From contig JBDRBI010000048.1 of NCBI GenBank assembly GCA_043822885.1, forward strand, positions 1 to 6,759: DNA of 6,759 nt, written 5' to 3'. Each line of letters opens with the position of its first letter. Position 1 is the stretch's first letter. This DNA comes from Aadella sp043822885. GTDB lineage: Bacteria > Omnitrophota > Gorgyraeia > Tantalellales > Tantalellaceae. Both the position numbers and the translations under genes were made by a program. Below, piece after piece: positions 1 through 6,740 of this stretch. Under the pieces are notes generated by a model. That model was not told the DNA's origin. It saw only the letters and a program-made list of their open reading frames with translations, and did no database searches.

Positions 1-11
1 GAAGGAAAACA

Positions 12-1073
12 ATGATAGACGATATTAAAAAAATACTTGTGGCTATGACCCGAAATAACGCGTCGGACCTGCATATCGGGGCGAACACGCCGCTGCATTA
101 TCGTGTAGACGGCAATCTTGTTGCTTTAGGAGAAACTCCGCTTTCTCGGGATGAAGCAAAAAGTCTTGTTTATAATCTCCTTACATCCGAACAAATAGAT
201 AGATTCGAAGAGAAAAAAGAACTGGATTTTTCTTTTGAGATAGAAGGAGTCGCGCGGTACAGAGGCAATGCGTTCATGCAGAGGGGCAGTGTCGGATGCG
301 CGATACGGCTTATCCCTCTTAAAACCATGAGTATATCGGAATGCGGGCTACCCGAGGAGATCGTGCGCAATTTTTGCGCAAAGCTGAAAGGATTGATCCT
401 TGTAACCGGCGCTACGGGAAGCGGGAAGTCCACTACCCTGGCGGCTATGGTCGAAGAGATAAACAGTAAAAGAGACTGTCATATAGTCACGGTTGAGGAT
501 CCGATAGAATTTGTTCATAGTAACGACATGGCCATAATTGATCAGAGGCAGCTTCTTGAAGACACGAATTCTTTCGGCGATGCGTTGGTGCATGTTTTAA
601 GACAGGACCCGGATGTTATTTTGATCGGAGAGCTTCGGGATCTGGATACCATACAGCAGGCTCTCATAATAGCCGATACCGGGCATCTTGTGCTGGGAAC
701 ACTGCATACTTCGGACAGTGTACAGACCATAAACCGTATGGTGGACGTATTCCCGGCGCATCAGCACAGACAGATAAGGACTCAGCTCTCTTTCGTCTTG
801 ACCGGGATAATAGCTCAACAGCTGATCCCCAGCAAGGACGGAAAGGGAAGGACATTAGCCGCGGAGATATTGGTCTCGACTCCCGCGGTAAAAAGCATGA
901 TCCGTGATGGAAAAGAACATCAGATATATTCGATAATCCAAACCTCTCAGAAAAGCGGCATGAGAACGATGAACCAGGCCTTATCTGAACTTTATAAGGA
1001 AGGAAAAATAAGCGCGGAAGAGGCCATAAGCCGGTCCTCGGATGCGGATGAATTGTCTAAACTGATCGGGTAA
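12..1073 (+). CDS. pilT: PilT-type type IV pilus retraction ATPase
   Basis: Hexameric cytoplasmic ATPase of the PilT family, which powers pilus depolymerisation and twitching motility at the inner-membrane base. The 353 residues are close to the usual PilT length (about 345). The N-terminal PAS-like domain is complete (ASDLHI at 17-22, YRVDG at 30-34). The RecA-like core has Walker A GATGSGKST (133-141), Asp box TVEDPIEF (160-167), Walker B DVILIGELRD (201-210, catalytic Glu207; most PilTs have GEMRD) and His box GHLVLGTLHT (224-233). DVFPAHQHRQIRTQLS (245-260) and a C-terminal AVKSMIRD (292-299), matching the PilT AIRNLIRE retraction motif, separate it from PilB. It has no MshEN domain and no tetracysteine zinc site. 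The start at 12 is supported by GAAGGA at 1-6 and by alignment of the N-terminus with PilT. It heads the visible operon, 21 bp before the next gene. PilU is the alternative, but the retraction motif favours PilT. Confidence 0.96.
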   Translation: MIDDIKKILVAMTRNNASDLHIGANTPLHYRVDGNLVALGETPLSRDEAKSLVYNLLTSEQIDRFEEKKELDFSFEIEGVARYRGNAFMQRGSVGCAIRLIPLKTMSISECGLPEEIVRNFCAKLKGLILVTGATGSGKSTTLAAMVEEINSKRDCHIVTVEDPIEFVHSNDMAIIDQRQLLEDTNSFGDALVHVLRQDPDVILIGELRDLDTIQQALIIADTGHLVLGTLHTSDSVQTINRMVDVFPAHQHRQIRTQLSFVLTGIIAQQLIPSKDGKGRTLAAEILVSTPAVKSMIRDGKEHQIYSIIQTSQKSGMRTMNQALSELYKEGKISAEEAISRSSDADELSKLIG

Positions 1074-1094
1074 GAAAGAGGAGCGAGATATATC

Positions 1095-1538
1095 GTGAAA
1101 TTTGACGGGAAAGAAAAAAAGAAACTGGGGGACATCCTGATAAGTACCGAAGTCCTTTCGAAAGAACAGCTTCAAACCGCGCTTGATTATCAAGAACGGG
1201 AGGGAGGACTCATCGGCGAGATCCTTGTCAAACTGGGATATGTCAAGGAAAGAGACATCGTACAGGCTTTGACCGTTCAGTATGGATTTCCTTATTTGCC
1301 TCTCGAGAACTACGAGCTAAAAAAACAGATCGCCAAAGTAGTTCCAGAAAATGTAGCCAGACAATACAGCGTAGTGCCTCTGGACGTAATGGGTGATATC
1401 CTCAGTGTCGCTATGTCAAATCCCTTGAATACAAAAGCCATAGAGGATATAGAAATGATGACCAAGAAAAAGGTCCAGGTTTTTATCAGTACGGTCACCG
1501 CAATACAGGATGCTTTGAACAAACTTTATCAGGAATGA
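1095..1538 (+). CDS. Free-standing MshEN (GspE/PilB N-terminal) domain protein, possible c-di-GMP binder
   Basis: A 147-residue soluble protein consisting of little more than one complete MshEN / T2SSE N-terminal domain. Residues 10-33 and 39-62 form two 24-residue motifs separated by the 5-residue spacer EREGG, the layout of the c-di-GMP-binding site in MshE-type ATPases. Motif I keeps L-G at positions 2-3, L at 17 and 21 and Q at 24, with Lys for the first Arg and Glu for the Gly at 10. Motif II keeps G3, G10, L21 and Q24, with Leu for the first Arg. The second lobe (about 76-146: IAKVVPENVARQYSVVPL, then a VAMSNPLN turn) is also complete. There is no Walker A or ATPase core; it ends by TGA just after the domain, so it looks like a designed single-domain protein rather than a fragment. 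The start is GTG at 1095 behind AAAGAGGAG (1075-1083). It sits between pilT and two ATPases with degraded versions of the same domain. Seen: domain and motifs. Inferred: ligand binding and a regulatory role. Confidence 0.85.
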   Translation: MKFDGKEKKKLGDILISTEVLSKEQLQTALDYQEREGGLIGEILVKLGYVKERDIVQALTVQYGFPYLPLENYELKKQIAKVVPENVARQYSVVPLDVMGDILSVAMSNPLNTKAIEDIEMMTKKKVQVFISTVTAIQDALNKLYQE

Positions 1539-1563
1539 GATGTTCAAACCGGAAGGATAGAAT

Positions 1564-3279
1564 ATGGCGCTGTTGCTTACAAAAACAATCTGTGAACTTC
1601 TGGTCAAAAAAAAACTTGTAACCGAAGATGATCTAAAAAAAGCCTGGGACATCTGCGCCAAAAAAGGCGGTAGTCTGAGTGAGATCCTAGTCGGACTGAA
1701 TATAGTTTCTAAAGACGACCTCATGACCACCTTAAGCGAAGAGTTAGGATTTCCTCCTATCAAGCTCTCCAGTTTTCGTATCGATGAAGATACACTTAAA
1801 ATAATCCCGAAAAAAATATCGATCGCATATCAAATACTTCCCATTTCTCATACCGGGAATTTACTTACTGTCGCGATGGTAGATCCTTTGAATATAATGG
1901 CTCTCGATGACCTAAAAGCCGTTACAAATATGGATATCAGTCCGGTCATTGCCGCCGAAGACGATATGCAGGACGCGATACGAAGATATCATGAGAAAAC
2001 GGCCAATGAAGAGATAAACACGATCGTAGAAGATATAGAAAGCGCCAAGCTGGAAATGATACATGAGGAAAATGAGGATCTTTCTTCGGGGGATCTTCTG
2101 CGGATCACGGAGGAAGCCCCGGTAGTTAAACTCACCAACATGATGCTCGGAAGAGCCGTAAAAGAAAGGGCTAGCGATATTTTAATAGAACCGATGGAAA
2201 AAGAATCTCGGATTAGGTACAGAATAGACGGAGTGCTGCATGTAAGCTACAATCCGCCCAAAAAGTTCCATCAAGCGCTTGTCTCCCGTCTTAAGGTAAT
2301 GTCGGGGCTTGATATCGCGGAAAAACGGCTTCCTCAGGACGGACGGTTCAGAATAAAAATAGAAGAACGAAAAATAGATTTCAGAATATCAACGGTTCCT
2401 TCAAGTCTAGGAGAGAAAGTCGCGCTCCGGATATTAGATAAAGAACAGGCGATGATAAACCTGGATAGATTGGGCCTGAAAGAAAGAGATACCAAAAAGA
2501 TAAAAGAAGCGAGCGAAAAACCTCACGGAATGGTGCTGATCTGCGGGCCGACCGGATGCGGAAAGACCACAACGCTTTACGCGGCGATCAGTCATGTAGA
2601 TAAACCCACGGAAAATATAATAACGGTCGAAGATCCTGTTGAATATGAAATAAAAGGGTTCAATCAAGTAACGGTCAAAGAAGAGATAGGGCTTACTTTC
2701 GCGAATGTCTTAAGATCTATACTCCGGCAGGATCCTGATATTATCATGGTCGGAGAAATAAGGGATTTTGACACCTTGGATGTCGCCATTAAATCGGCGC
2801 TTACCGGACATCTTGTATTGAGCACCTTGCATACGAATTCCGCGGCGGGCTCCGTAGTAAGAATGACCAATATGGGCGTGGAACCGTTTCTTATCGCGGC
2901 ATCCGTGGAACTTGTCGCCGCGCAGAGATTACTCAGAAAACTATGTACGGAATGCAGGGAAGGATATCCTCTCGAAAAAGAGCTGGCAGAAAAGTACGGG
3001 ATATCCGGGGAGGACGGAAAACTCAAGCAGATATATCGCCCAAAGGGATGTAAGAGGTGTTCAAATACCGGATATCAGGGAAGAATAGCGATCATTGAGT
3101 GTATGAAGCTTACCCCGAGAATAAAAAAACTGATATTCGAGAGAGCTCAAGAGTATGAAATAGAAAAGGCCGCCAGGGACGAAGGAATGGTGACACTCAG
3201 AGAGAACGGTATAGAGAACGTTTTGGACGGAACGACTTCTTTGGAAGAGGTCTTGAGAGTGACGGTCGAAGATAGATAG
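1564..3279 (+). CDS. pilB: PilB/GspE-type assembly ATPase, copy 1
   Basis: A 571-residue cytoplasmic hexameric ATPase of the PilB/GspE family, expected to drive pilin polymerisation through PilC. Domain order: MshEN domain (about 8-143), acidic linker (about 145-180), N2 domain (about 185-295, APVVKL and IRYRIDGVL), RecA-like core, C-terminal region. Core motifs are intact: Walker A GPTGCGKTTT (328-337), Asp box TVEDPVEY (354-361), Walker B DIIMVGEIRD (392-401, Glu398), His box TGHLVLSTLHTN (414-425). A zinc tetracysteine is present (Cys461, 464, 496, 499). Oddities: the family-typical ASDIHIEP reads ASDILIEP (203-210), so the His is Leu207, and both c-di-GMP motifs (8-31 and 37-60) lack Gly at position 3 and the terminal Gln. 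The start at 1564 follows GGAAGGA (1551-1557) with a 6-base spacer, 25 bp after the MshEN gene. GspE of a type II secretion system is the alternative name; the pilT and pilC neighbours favour PilB. Confidence 0.93.
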   Translation: MALLLTKTICELLVKKKLVTEDDLKKAWDICAKKGGSLSEILVGLNIVSKDDLMTTLSEELGFPPIKLSSFRIDEDTLKIIPKKISIAYQILPISHTGNLLTVAMVDPLNIMALDDLKAVTNMDISPVIAAEDDMQDAIRRYHEKTANEEINTIVEDIESAKLEMIHEENEDLSSGDLLRITEEAPVVKLTNMMLGRAVKERASDILIEPMEKESRIRYRIDGVLHVSYNPPKKFHQALVSRLKVMSGLDIAEKRLPQDGRFRIKIEERKIDFRISTVPSSLGEKVALRILDKEQAMINLDRLGLKERDTKKIKEASEKPHGMVLICGPTGCGKTTTLYAAISHVDKPTENIITVEDPVEYEIKGFNQVTVKEEIGLTFANVLRSILRQDPDIIMVGEIRDFDTLDVAIKSALTGHLVLSTLHTNSAAGSVVRMTNMGVEPFLIAASVELVAAQRLLRKLCTECREGYPLEKELAEKYGISGEDGKLKQIYRPKGCKRCSNTGYQGRIAIIECMKLTPRIKKLIFERAQEYEIEKAARDEGMVTLRENGIENVLDGTTSLEEVLRVTVEDR

Positions 3280-3305
3280 ATGAACTGTTATTCGGGAGGA
3301 GAGGG

Positions 3306-5018
3306 ATGGATAATTCCCTGAGAGTAAGGATACTAAAAGAAATATTGGATAAAGGCCTGGTCAAAAAGGATCAGATAGAAAAGATACTTAGTGAAGCCCA
3401 GGGAGAGACTGACGGTGATATTATAAATGTGTTCACCGAAAGCGGGTTGATATCCGATGAAGATCTTTTGACGATAGTCAGCCGTGTTATGGGCGTTCCG
3501 TTCCTAGATGTTTCGAGAATAGAGCTGGATCCGGATATTATGGATTCGATCCCGGAAAAACTCTTGAAAAGACATCTGATCATTCCCCTGTCGAAGATAG
3601 GAAATGACTTGACTATCGTTATTGCCAATCCGGCGGATGTTCTGGCTATAGATGACATAAAAGCTATATCCGGATGCAATATTAAGCTAGCGCTCGCGAC
3701 GCATAAAAACATTCAGGAGACTTTGCAATCCTTTTATAAAACAGAGGAAGAGAGTCTTACGGAGATCATTACGGATGAGAAAGGAGAAGATCAGGACTCT
3801 GTCGAGTTTGTCTCGGGGGGCGACGATGAAGATATCGCGGAGATCGCGAAGGAAAGTAAAGAGGCTCCCATAATAAAGATGGTAGACCTGATAATAAGCG
3901 AAGCATTAAAAAAACGCGCCAGCGATATACACATAGAACCGCAAGAAAATATTTTGAGAATAAGATACCGGGTGGATGGACAACTTCATGATGTTTTCGA
4001 TCTTCCTAAGAAGAACCAGAACGCGATACTGGCTAGATTAAAGATCATGTCCAATCTGGATATTACCGAGACTCGGATACCTCAGGACGGAAGATTCCGC
4101 ATAAAAACAGAAAAAAAGGAAGTAGATTTCCGAGTTTCATCTTTACCGACAAGTTTCGGCAATAAGATCGTTCTGAGGGCGCTTGATAGAAGTAATCTTT
4201 CAGCGGGACTCGAAGCATTGGGATTTTTGCCGGAGCCTCTAGCGGATTTTCAAACAGCTTTAACCAGGCCTTTCGGTATAATTTTAGTAACGGGTCCTAC
4301 GGGTTCGGGGAAATCCACCACTTTATATTCCGTTCTGAACGAGATGAATACTCCTGACCGTAACATACTTACGGTAGAAGATCCCGTTGAATATCAGGTG
4401 GGAGGATTGACACAGATAGCGGTTCATGCCGAAATAGGGCTGGATTTCACGACCGGACTCAGAGCTATACTCAGACAGAGTCCCGATGTGATAATGGTGG
4501 GAGAGATAAGGGACTTTGAGACCGCGGATATAGCAACAAAAGCGTCTTTGACCGGACAGCTTGTGCTAAGTACCTTGCATACTAATGATTCCGTGGGAGC
4601 TATAACGCGTTTGGTAAACATGGGGATAGAGCCCTTTTTGATAGCATCGAGCCTGATAATGGCATGCGCGCAGAGACTGCTCAGAAAATTGTGTCCGAAT
4701 TGTAAACAAGAAGCGAATTTGCCGGAGAAAATGCTAAAAGAGATCAGGGAAAAATATCCGGAATCAAATGATGTAAAAGTTTTTTATGCGGCGGCGGGCT
4801 GCAAAAGATGCAACGGAACCGGATACAGCGGAAGGTTAGGAACTTTAGAAACTTTGCTTTTAGACGATGAAATAAGAAGCATGATCAATAAAAAAGAATC
4901 CGAAGAATGTATTAAAAAGTATTTACGGGAGAAAAACGTAAAAACTTTAAGGGAAAACGCGATGATAAAGTTCATCAAAGGATGGACTACTTTAGAAGAA
5001 GTATTGCGAGTTACGTAG
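3306..5018 (+). CDS. pilB: PilB/GspE-type assembly ATPase, copy 2
   Basis: A 570-residue paralogue of the preceding ATPase, same domain order and nearly the same length, clearly related along its whole length and most similar in the core. The degenerate MshEN domain is at about 8-145 (motif I 8-31, motif II 38-61, spacer of 6 rather than 5), followed by a strongly acidic linker (about 146-185). The N2 domain has the normal ASDIHIEP (205-212) and IRYRVDGQL. The core has Walker A GPTGSGKSTT (330-339), Asp box TVEDPVEY (356-363), Walker B DVIMVGEIRD (394-403, Glu400) and a His box beginning TGQLVLSTLHTND (416-428), with Gln418 where copy 1 has His. RQSPD (390-394) replaces the usual RQDPD. Zinc cysteines are 463, 466, 499 and 502. 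All nucleotide-binding motifs are intact, so it is predicted active. The start at 3306 follows GGGAGGA (3294-3300). It lies 26 bp after copy 1 and 21 bp before pilC. This one is closer to canonical PilB in the N2 domain. Confidence 0.93.
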   Translation: MDNSLRVRILKEILDKGLVKKDQIEKILSEAQGETDGDIINVFTESGLISDEDLLTIVSRVMGVPFLDVSRIELDPDIMDSIPEKLLKRHLIIPLSKIGNDLTIVIANPADVLAIDDIKAISGCNIKLALATHKNIQETLQSFYKTEEESLTEIITDEKGEDQDSVEFVSGGDDEDIAEIAKESKEAPIIKMVDLIISEALKKRASDIHIEPQENILRIRYRVDGQLHDVFDLPKKNQNAILARLKIMSNLDITETRIPQDGRFRIKTEKKEVDFRVSSLPTSFGNKIVLRALDRSNLSAGLEALGFLPEPLADFQTALTRPFGIILVTGPTGSGKSTTLYSVLNEMNTPDRNILTVEDPVEYQVGGLTQIAVHAEIGLDFTTGLRAILRQSPDVIMVGEIRDFETADIATKASLTGQLVLSTLHTNDSVGAITRLVNMGIEPFLIASSLIMACAQRLLRKLCPNCKQEANLPEKMLKEIREKYPESNDVKVFYAAAGCKRCNGTGYSGRLGTLETLLLDDEIRSMINKKESEECIKKYLREKNVKTLRENAMIKFIKGWTTLEEVLRVT

Positions 5019-5039
5019 AAAGGGACAAGGAAACAGAAA

Positions 5040-6260
5040 ATGGCCAATTTTGCTTATGTAGTGAAGAATAAAGAAGGAAATACCGTGAAGGGTGAAGTGC
5101 AGGCCCTTGATAAAAATCACGCGCTTGAGATGTTGAGAGGGAAAGACTTCTTAATCCTGAAATTAGAAAAAAAAGCGGAGAAAGGGGCATTTTTCTCTTC
5201 TATGAGGACCAAAACATCGGGCAGGATACCTTTAGAGGAACTGGTGATCTTTTCCCGACAGATGGCTACTATGATAGGCGCGGGCATAACCATCGTGGAG
5301 TCTTTGGATACATTGATCTTCCAGGTAGAGAATTTGAAACTAAAGATCGTTCTGAAAGATGTGTATAGCGCGGTCAATACCGGCTCTAGTTTTTCGGAAG
5401 CCATGGCTAAACATTCTACTATATTCACGCCCTATTTTGTAAACATGTTAAAAGCGGGAGAATCCAGCGGTATGCTTGAAGAGGTTCTAGACAGAGTTGC
5501 CATGCATTTTGAAAAGACAAACTCTCTCCAGAAGAAGATGAATTCAGCGATGGTATATCCCGCGGTTGTAACGGTCATGGCATTGGCAATTACTTTGGTC
5601 ATGATAATCAAAGTGATACCGGTATTTGAAGACATGTTTTCAGGGCTGGGAGCGGAGCTTCCTCTGCCGACTCAATTCCTTATAAAATTGAGCCATTGGA
5701 TGCAGGGGAATTTCCTCATAATGGTCATAGGCGTAGTAGGCGCGGTGGTGGGCTTGAGGATGTACGGGAATAGCGAAAAAGGGAGATATTCAATAGACCG
5801 TATTAAATTGCGCATGCCGGTATTCGGGGCCTTGTTCTCGAAAGTAGCCATAAGTAAATTTACACGTACATTGGGAACTCTTATAAAAAGCGGAGTCCCT
5901 ATACTCAGCGCGCTGGACATAGTGGCAAAAACTTCCGGGAATAATGTGATAGAAAAGACCGTGTACAAGATCAAAGAAAATATACGGGAAGGAGAGAGTA
6001 TAGCAAGTCCGATGGAGAAGAGCGGAGTGTTCTCTCCTCTGGTAACACGCATGATCGCGGTGGGAGAAAAGAGCGGAGAACTGGAGACAATGTTAGATAA
6101 GATCGCTGATTTTTACGATGAACAGGTAGACGCGACAGTAGACGGCCTTACCAGCCTTATCGAGCCTTTGGTCATAGCTTTTTTAGGTATAGTCATAGGC
6201 GGCATAGTAGTTTGTATGTTTCTTCCCATCTTTAAGATGAGTTCATATTTCGCGTTTTAG
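5040..6260 (+). CDS. pilC: PilC/GspF inner-membrane platform protein
   Basis: A 406-residue polytopic inner-membrane protein, the usual PilC length, that couples rotation or movement of the PilB and PilT motors to pilin insertion and removal. The N-terminal cytoplasmic part (1-60: FAYVVKNKEGNTVKGEV) is typical. Two T2SSF domains follow: the first at about 67-190 (FSRQMATMIGAGITIVESLD, then MLKAGESSGMLEEVLDRVA), the second at about 271-393 (FTRTLGTLIKSGVPILSALD, then MIAVGEKSGELETMLDKIA). Three membrane segments are visible, at about 172-197, 222-242 and 373-396, followed by the LPIFKM end common in the family. The start at 5040 follows AAGGAA (5027-5032) with a 7-base spacer, 21 bp after the second ATPase. 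It is the only platform protein seen, so it would have to serve two assembly motors and PilT. There is no truncation and no missing motif. GspF is the type II secretion name for the same family. Confidence 0.95.
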   Translation: MANFAYVVKNKEGNTVKGEVQALDKNHALEMLRGKDFLILKLEKKAEKGAFFSSMRTKTSGRIPLEELVIFSRQMATMIGAGITIVESLDTLIFQVENLKLKIVLKDVYSAVNTGSSFSEAMAKHSTIFTPYFVNMLKAGESSGMLEEVLDRVAMHFEKTNSLQKKMNSAMVYPAVVTVMALAITLVMIIKVIPVFEDMFSGLGAELPLPTQFLIKLSHWMQGNFLIMVIGVVGAVVGLRMYGNSEKGRYSIDRIKLRMPVFGALFSKVAISKFTRTLGTLIKSGVPILSALDIVAKTSGNNVIEKTVYKIKENIREGESIASPMEKSGVFSPLVTRMIAVGEKSGELETMLDKIADFYDEQVDATVDGLTSLIEPLVIAFLGIVIGGIVVCMFLPIFKMSSYFAF

Positions 6261-6322
6261 CTAAAAGTCAGACAGTAGCAATAATTTCACTATAAGTCTT
6301 TTATTTAAAGTATGTTAAAAAT

Positions 6323-6351
6323 TTGCATCCGGCATAAAAGACGTGTATACT
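6323..6351 (+). promoter_or_regulatory. Candidate sigma70-type promoter for the prepilin gene
   Basis: TTGCAT (6323-6328) and TATACT (6346-6351) are separated by 17 bases. The -10 matches TATAAT at five of six positions; the -35 matches TTGACA only at TTG. An AT-rich stretch (about 6297-6322) lies directly upstream and could act as an UP element. Predicted transcription start is about 6357-6359, giving a leader of about 50 bases. The position, in the only sizeable gap and before the gene needing the highest expression, supports it. The call rests on pattern only. Confidence 0.45.
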
Positions 6352-6363
6352 TATTTCATAGGA

Positions 6364-6380
6364 CGGATAAGCTATGTCCG
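6364..6380 (+). other. Small hairpin in the prepilin mRNA leader
   Basis: CGGATA (6364-6369) pairs with TGTCCG (6375-6380) around the 5-base loop AGCTA, giving six pairs including one G-T. It is followed four bases later by the palindrome TTTTTAAAAA (6385-6394), which runs straight into the Shine-Dalgarno. If the candidate promoter is right, the hairpin lies a few bases from the 5' end of the transcript, where it could stabilise the mRNA. With the T5 tract it could also act as a weak attenuator or as the 3' end of upstream read-through. The stem is short, so function is uncertain. Confidence 0.35.
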
Positions 6381-6391
6381 AGTATTTTTAA

Positions 6392-6403
6392 AAAGGAGGT
6401 GAT
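6392..6403 (+). promoter_or_regulatory. Very strong Shine-Dalgarno that fixes the prepilin start
   Basis: AAAGGAGGTGAT is a 12-base match to the complement of the usual bacterial 16S rRNA 3' end, placed 4 bases before ATG 6408. It is far stronger than the GAAGGA- or GGGAGGA-type sites of the other genes here. It rules out the longer reading from 6312, whose first 32 codons cross the promoter and leader. Confidence 0.9.
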
Positions 6404-6407
6404 AACT

Positions 6408-6740
6408 ATGAAGATACATAAAACGTTGGGTAAAAAGGGCTTCACACTCGTAGAAATTATGATCGTAGTCGCAATTATAGGTTTATTGGCTGCTATAGCC
6501 ATTCCGAATTTCGTGCAAGCCCGGACAAGTGCTCAGACAAATGCGTGTATCTCTAACCTGAAACAGATAGAAGGAGCGATAGTGCTGTATAACTTGGATA
6601 CCGGGGCAGATCCGGCAACAGTAGCAGCTCTTGCTCCGGATTATCTGAAGGCTGAACCGACATGTCCTGGCGCCGGCACCGGTTATGTTATAACAGGCGC
6701 GAGACCTACATGCGATGACACGGGGCACGTACTTCCGTAA
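6408..6740 (+). CDS. Short class III prepilin (major pilin or pseudopilin candidate)
   Basis: A 110-residue prepilin with an 11-residue basic leader ending GKKG, cleaved and N-methylated by a PilD-type peptidase before Phe12; the mature form has 99 residues. FTLVE (12-16) supplies Glu at mature +5, followed by the hydrophobic helix to about residue 32 (IMIVVAIIGLLAAIAIP) that anchors the subunit and packs the fibre core. The headgroup is very small. It contains Cys47 in an N-A-C-I-S-N-L-K-Q-I segment, Cys86 in EPTCPGAG, Cys102 in RPTCDD and a GHVLP end. Cys86 and Cys102 could form a disulfide loop. It lacks the layout of the type II secretion major pseudopilin GspG, so a T4P-type pilin is preferred. 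The ATG at 6408 is chosen over upstream starts because of the 12-base Shine-Dalgarno and the leader. It is separated from pilC by 147 bp and probably has its own promoter, which suggests an abundant subunit. The TAA at 6738-6740 is a true end, since the GHVLP tail is complete. Confidence 0.92.
   Translation: MKIHKTLGKKGFTLVEIMIVVAIIGLLAAIAIPNFVQARTSAQTNACISNLKQIEGAIVLYNLDTGADPATVAALAPDYLKAEPTCPGAGTGYVITGARPTCDDTGHVLP

Noticed and set aside
1095..1538. The small MshEN gene as a broken fragment of a third PilB ATPase
   Set aside because: It has its own ribosome site, an uninterrupted frame, a stop just after the domain end, and no remnant of an ATPase core in the 25 bp before the next gene.
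170..6052. Numerous minus-strand open frames of 60-126 codons
   Set aside because: All lie opposite well-supported genes, show no recognisable domains and lack consistent ribosome sites; they are frame shadows.
6255..6266. Perfect palindrome TTTTAGCTAAAA across the pilC stop codon as a terminator
   Set aside because: The stem is AT-rich with no loop and no following T tract, so it would not terminate; chance palindromes of this kind are common in AT-rich ends.
6311..6327. Sigma54 (-24/-12) promoter before the pilin, as in many pilA genes
   Set aside because: There is a GC at 6325-6326 in TTTGCA, but the required GG twelve bases upstream is TG (6313-6314) and the TGGCAC context is absent.
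6312..6407. Upstream extension of the prepilin reading frame by 32 codons from ATG 6312
   Set aside because: The extension covers the candidate promoter and leader, lacks a good ribosome site, and would bury the class III leader peptide; the 12-base Shine-Dalgarno points to 6408.
6261..6407. c-di-GMP (GEMM) riboswitch in the pilin leader
   Set aside because: The conserved GACGCAAAGCC-type core and the paired helices are not present, and the leader after the candidate promoter is only about 50 bases.
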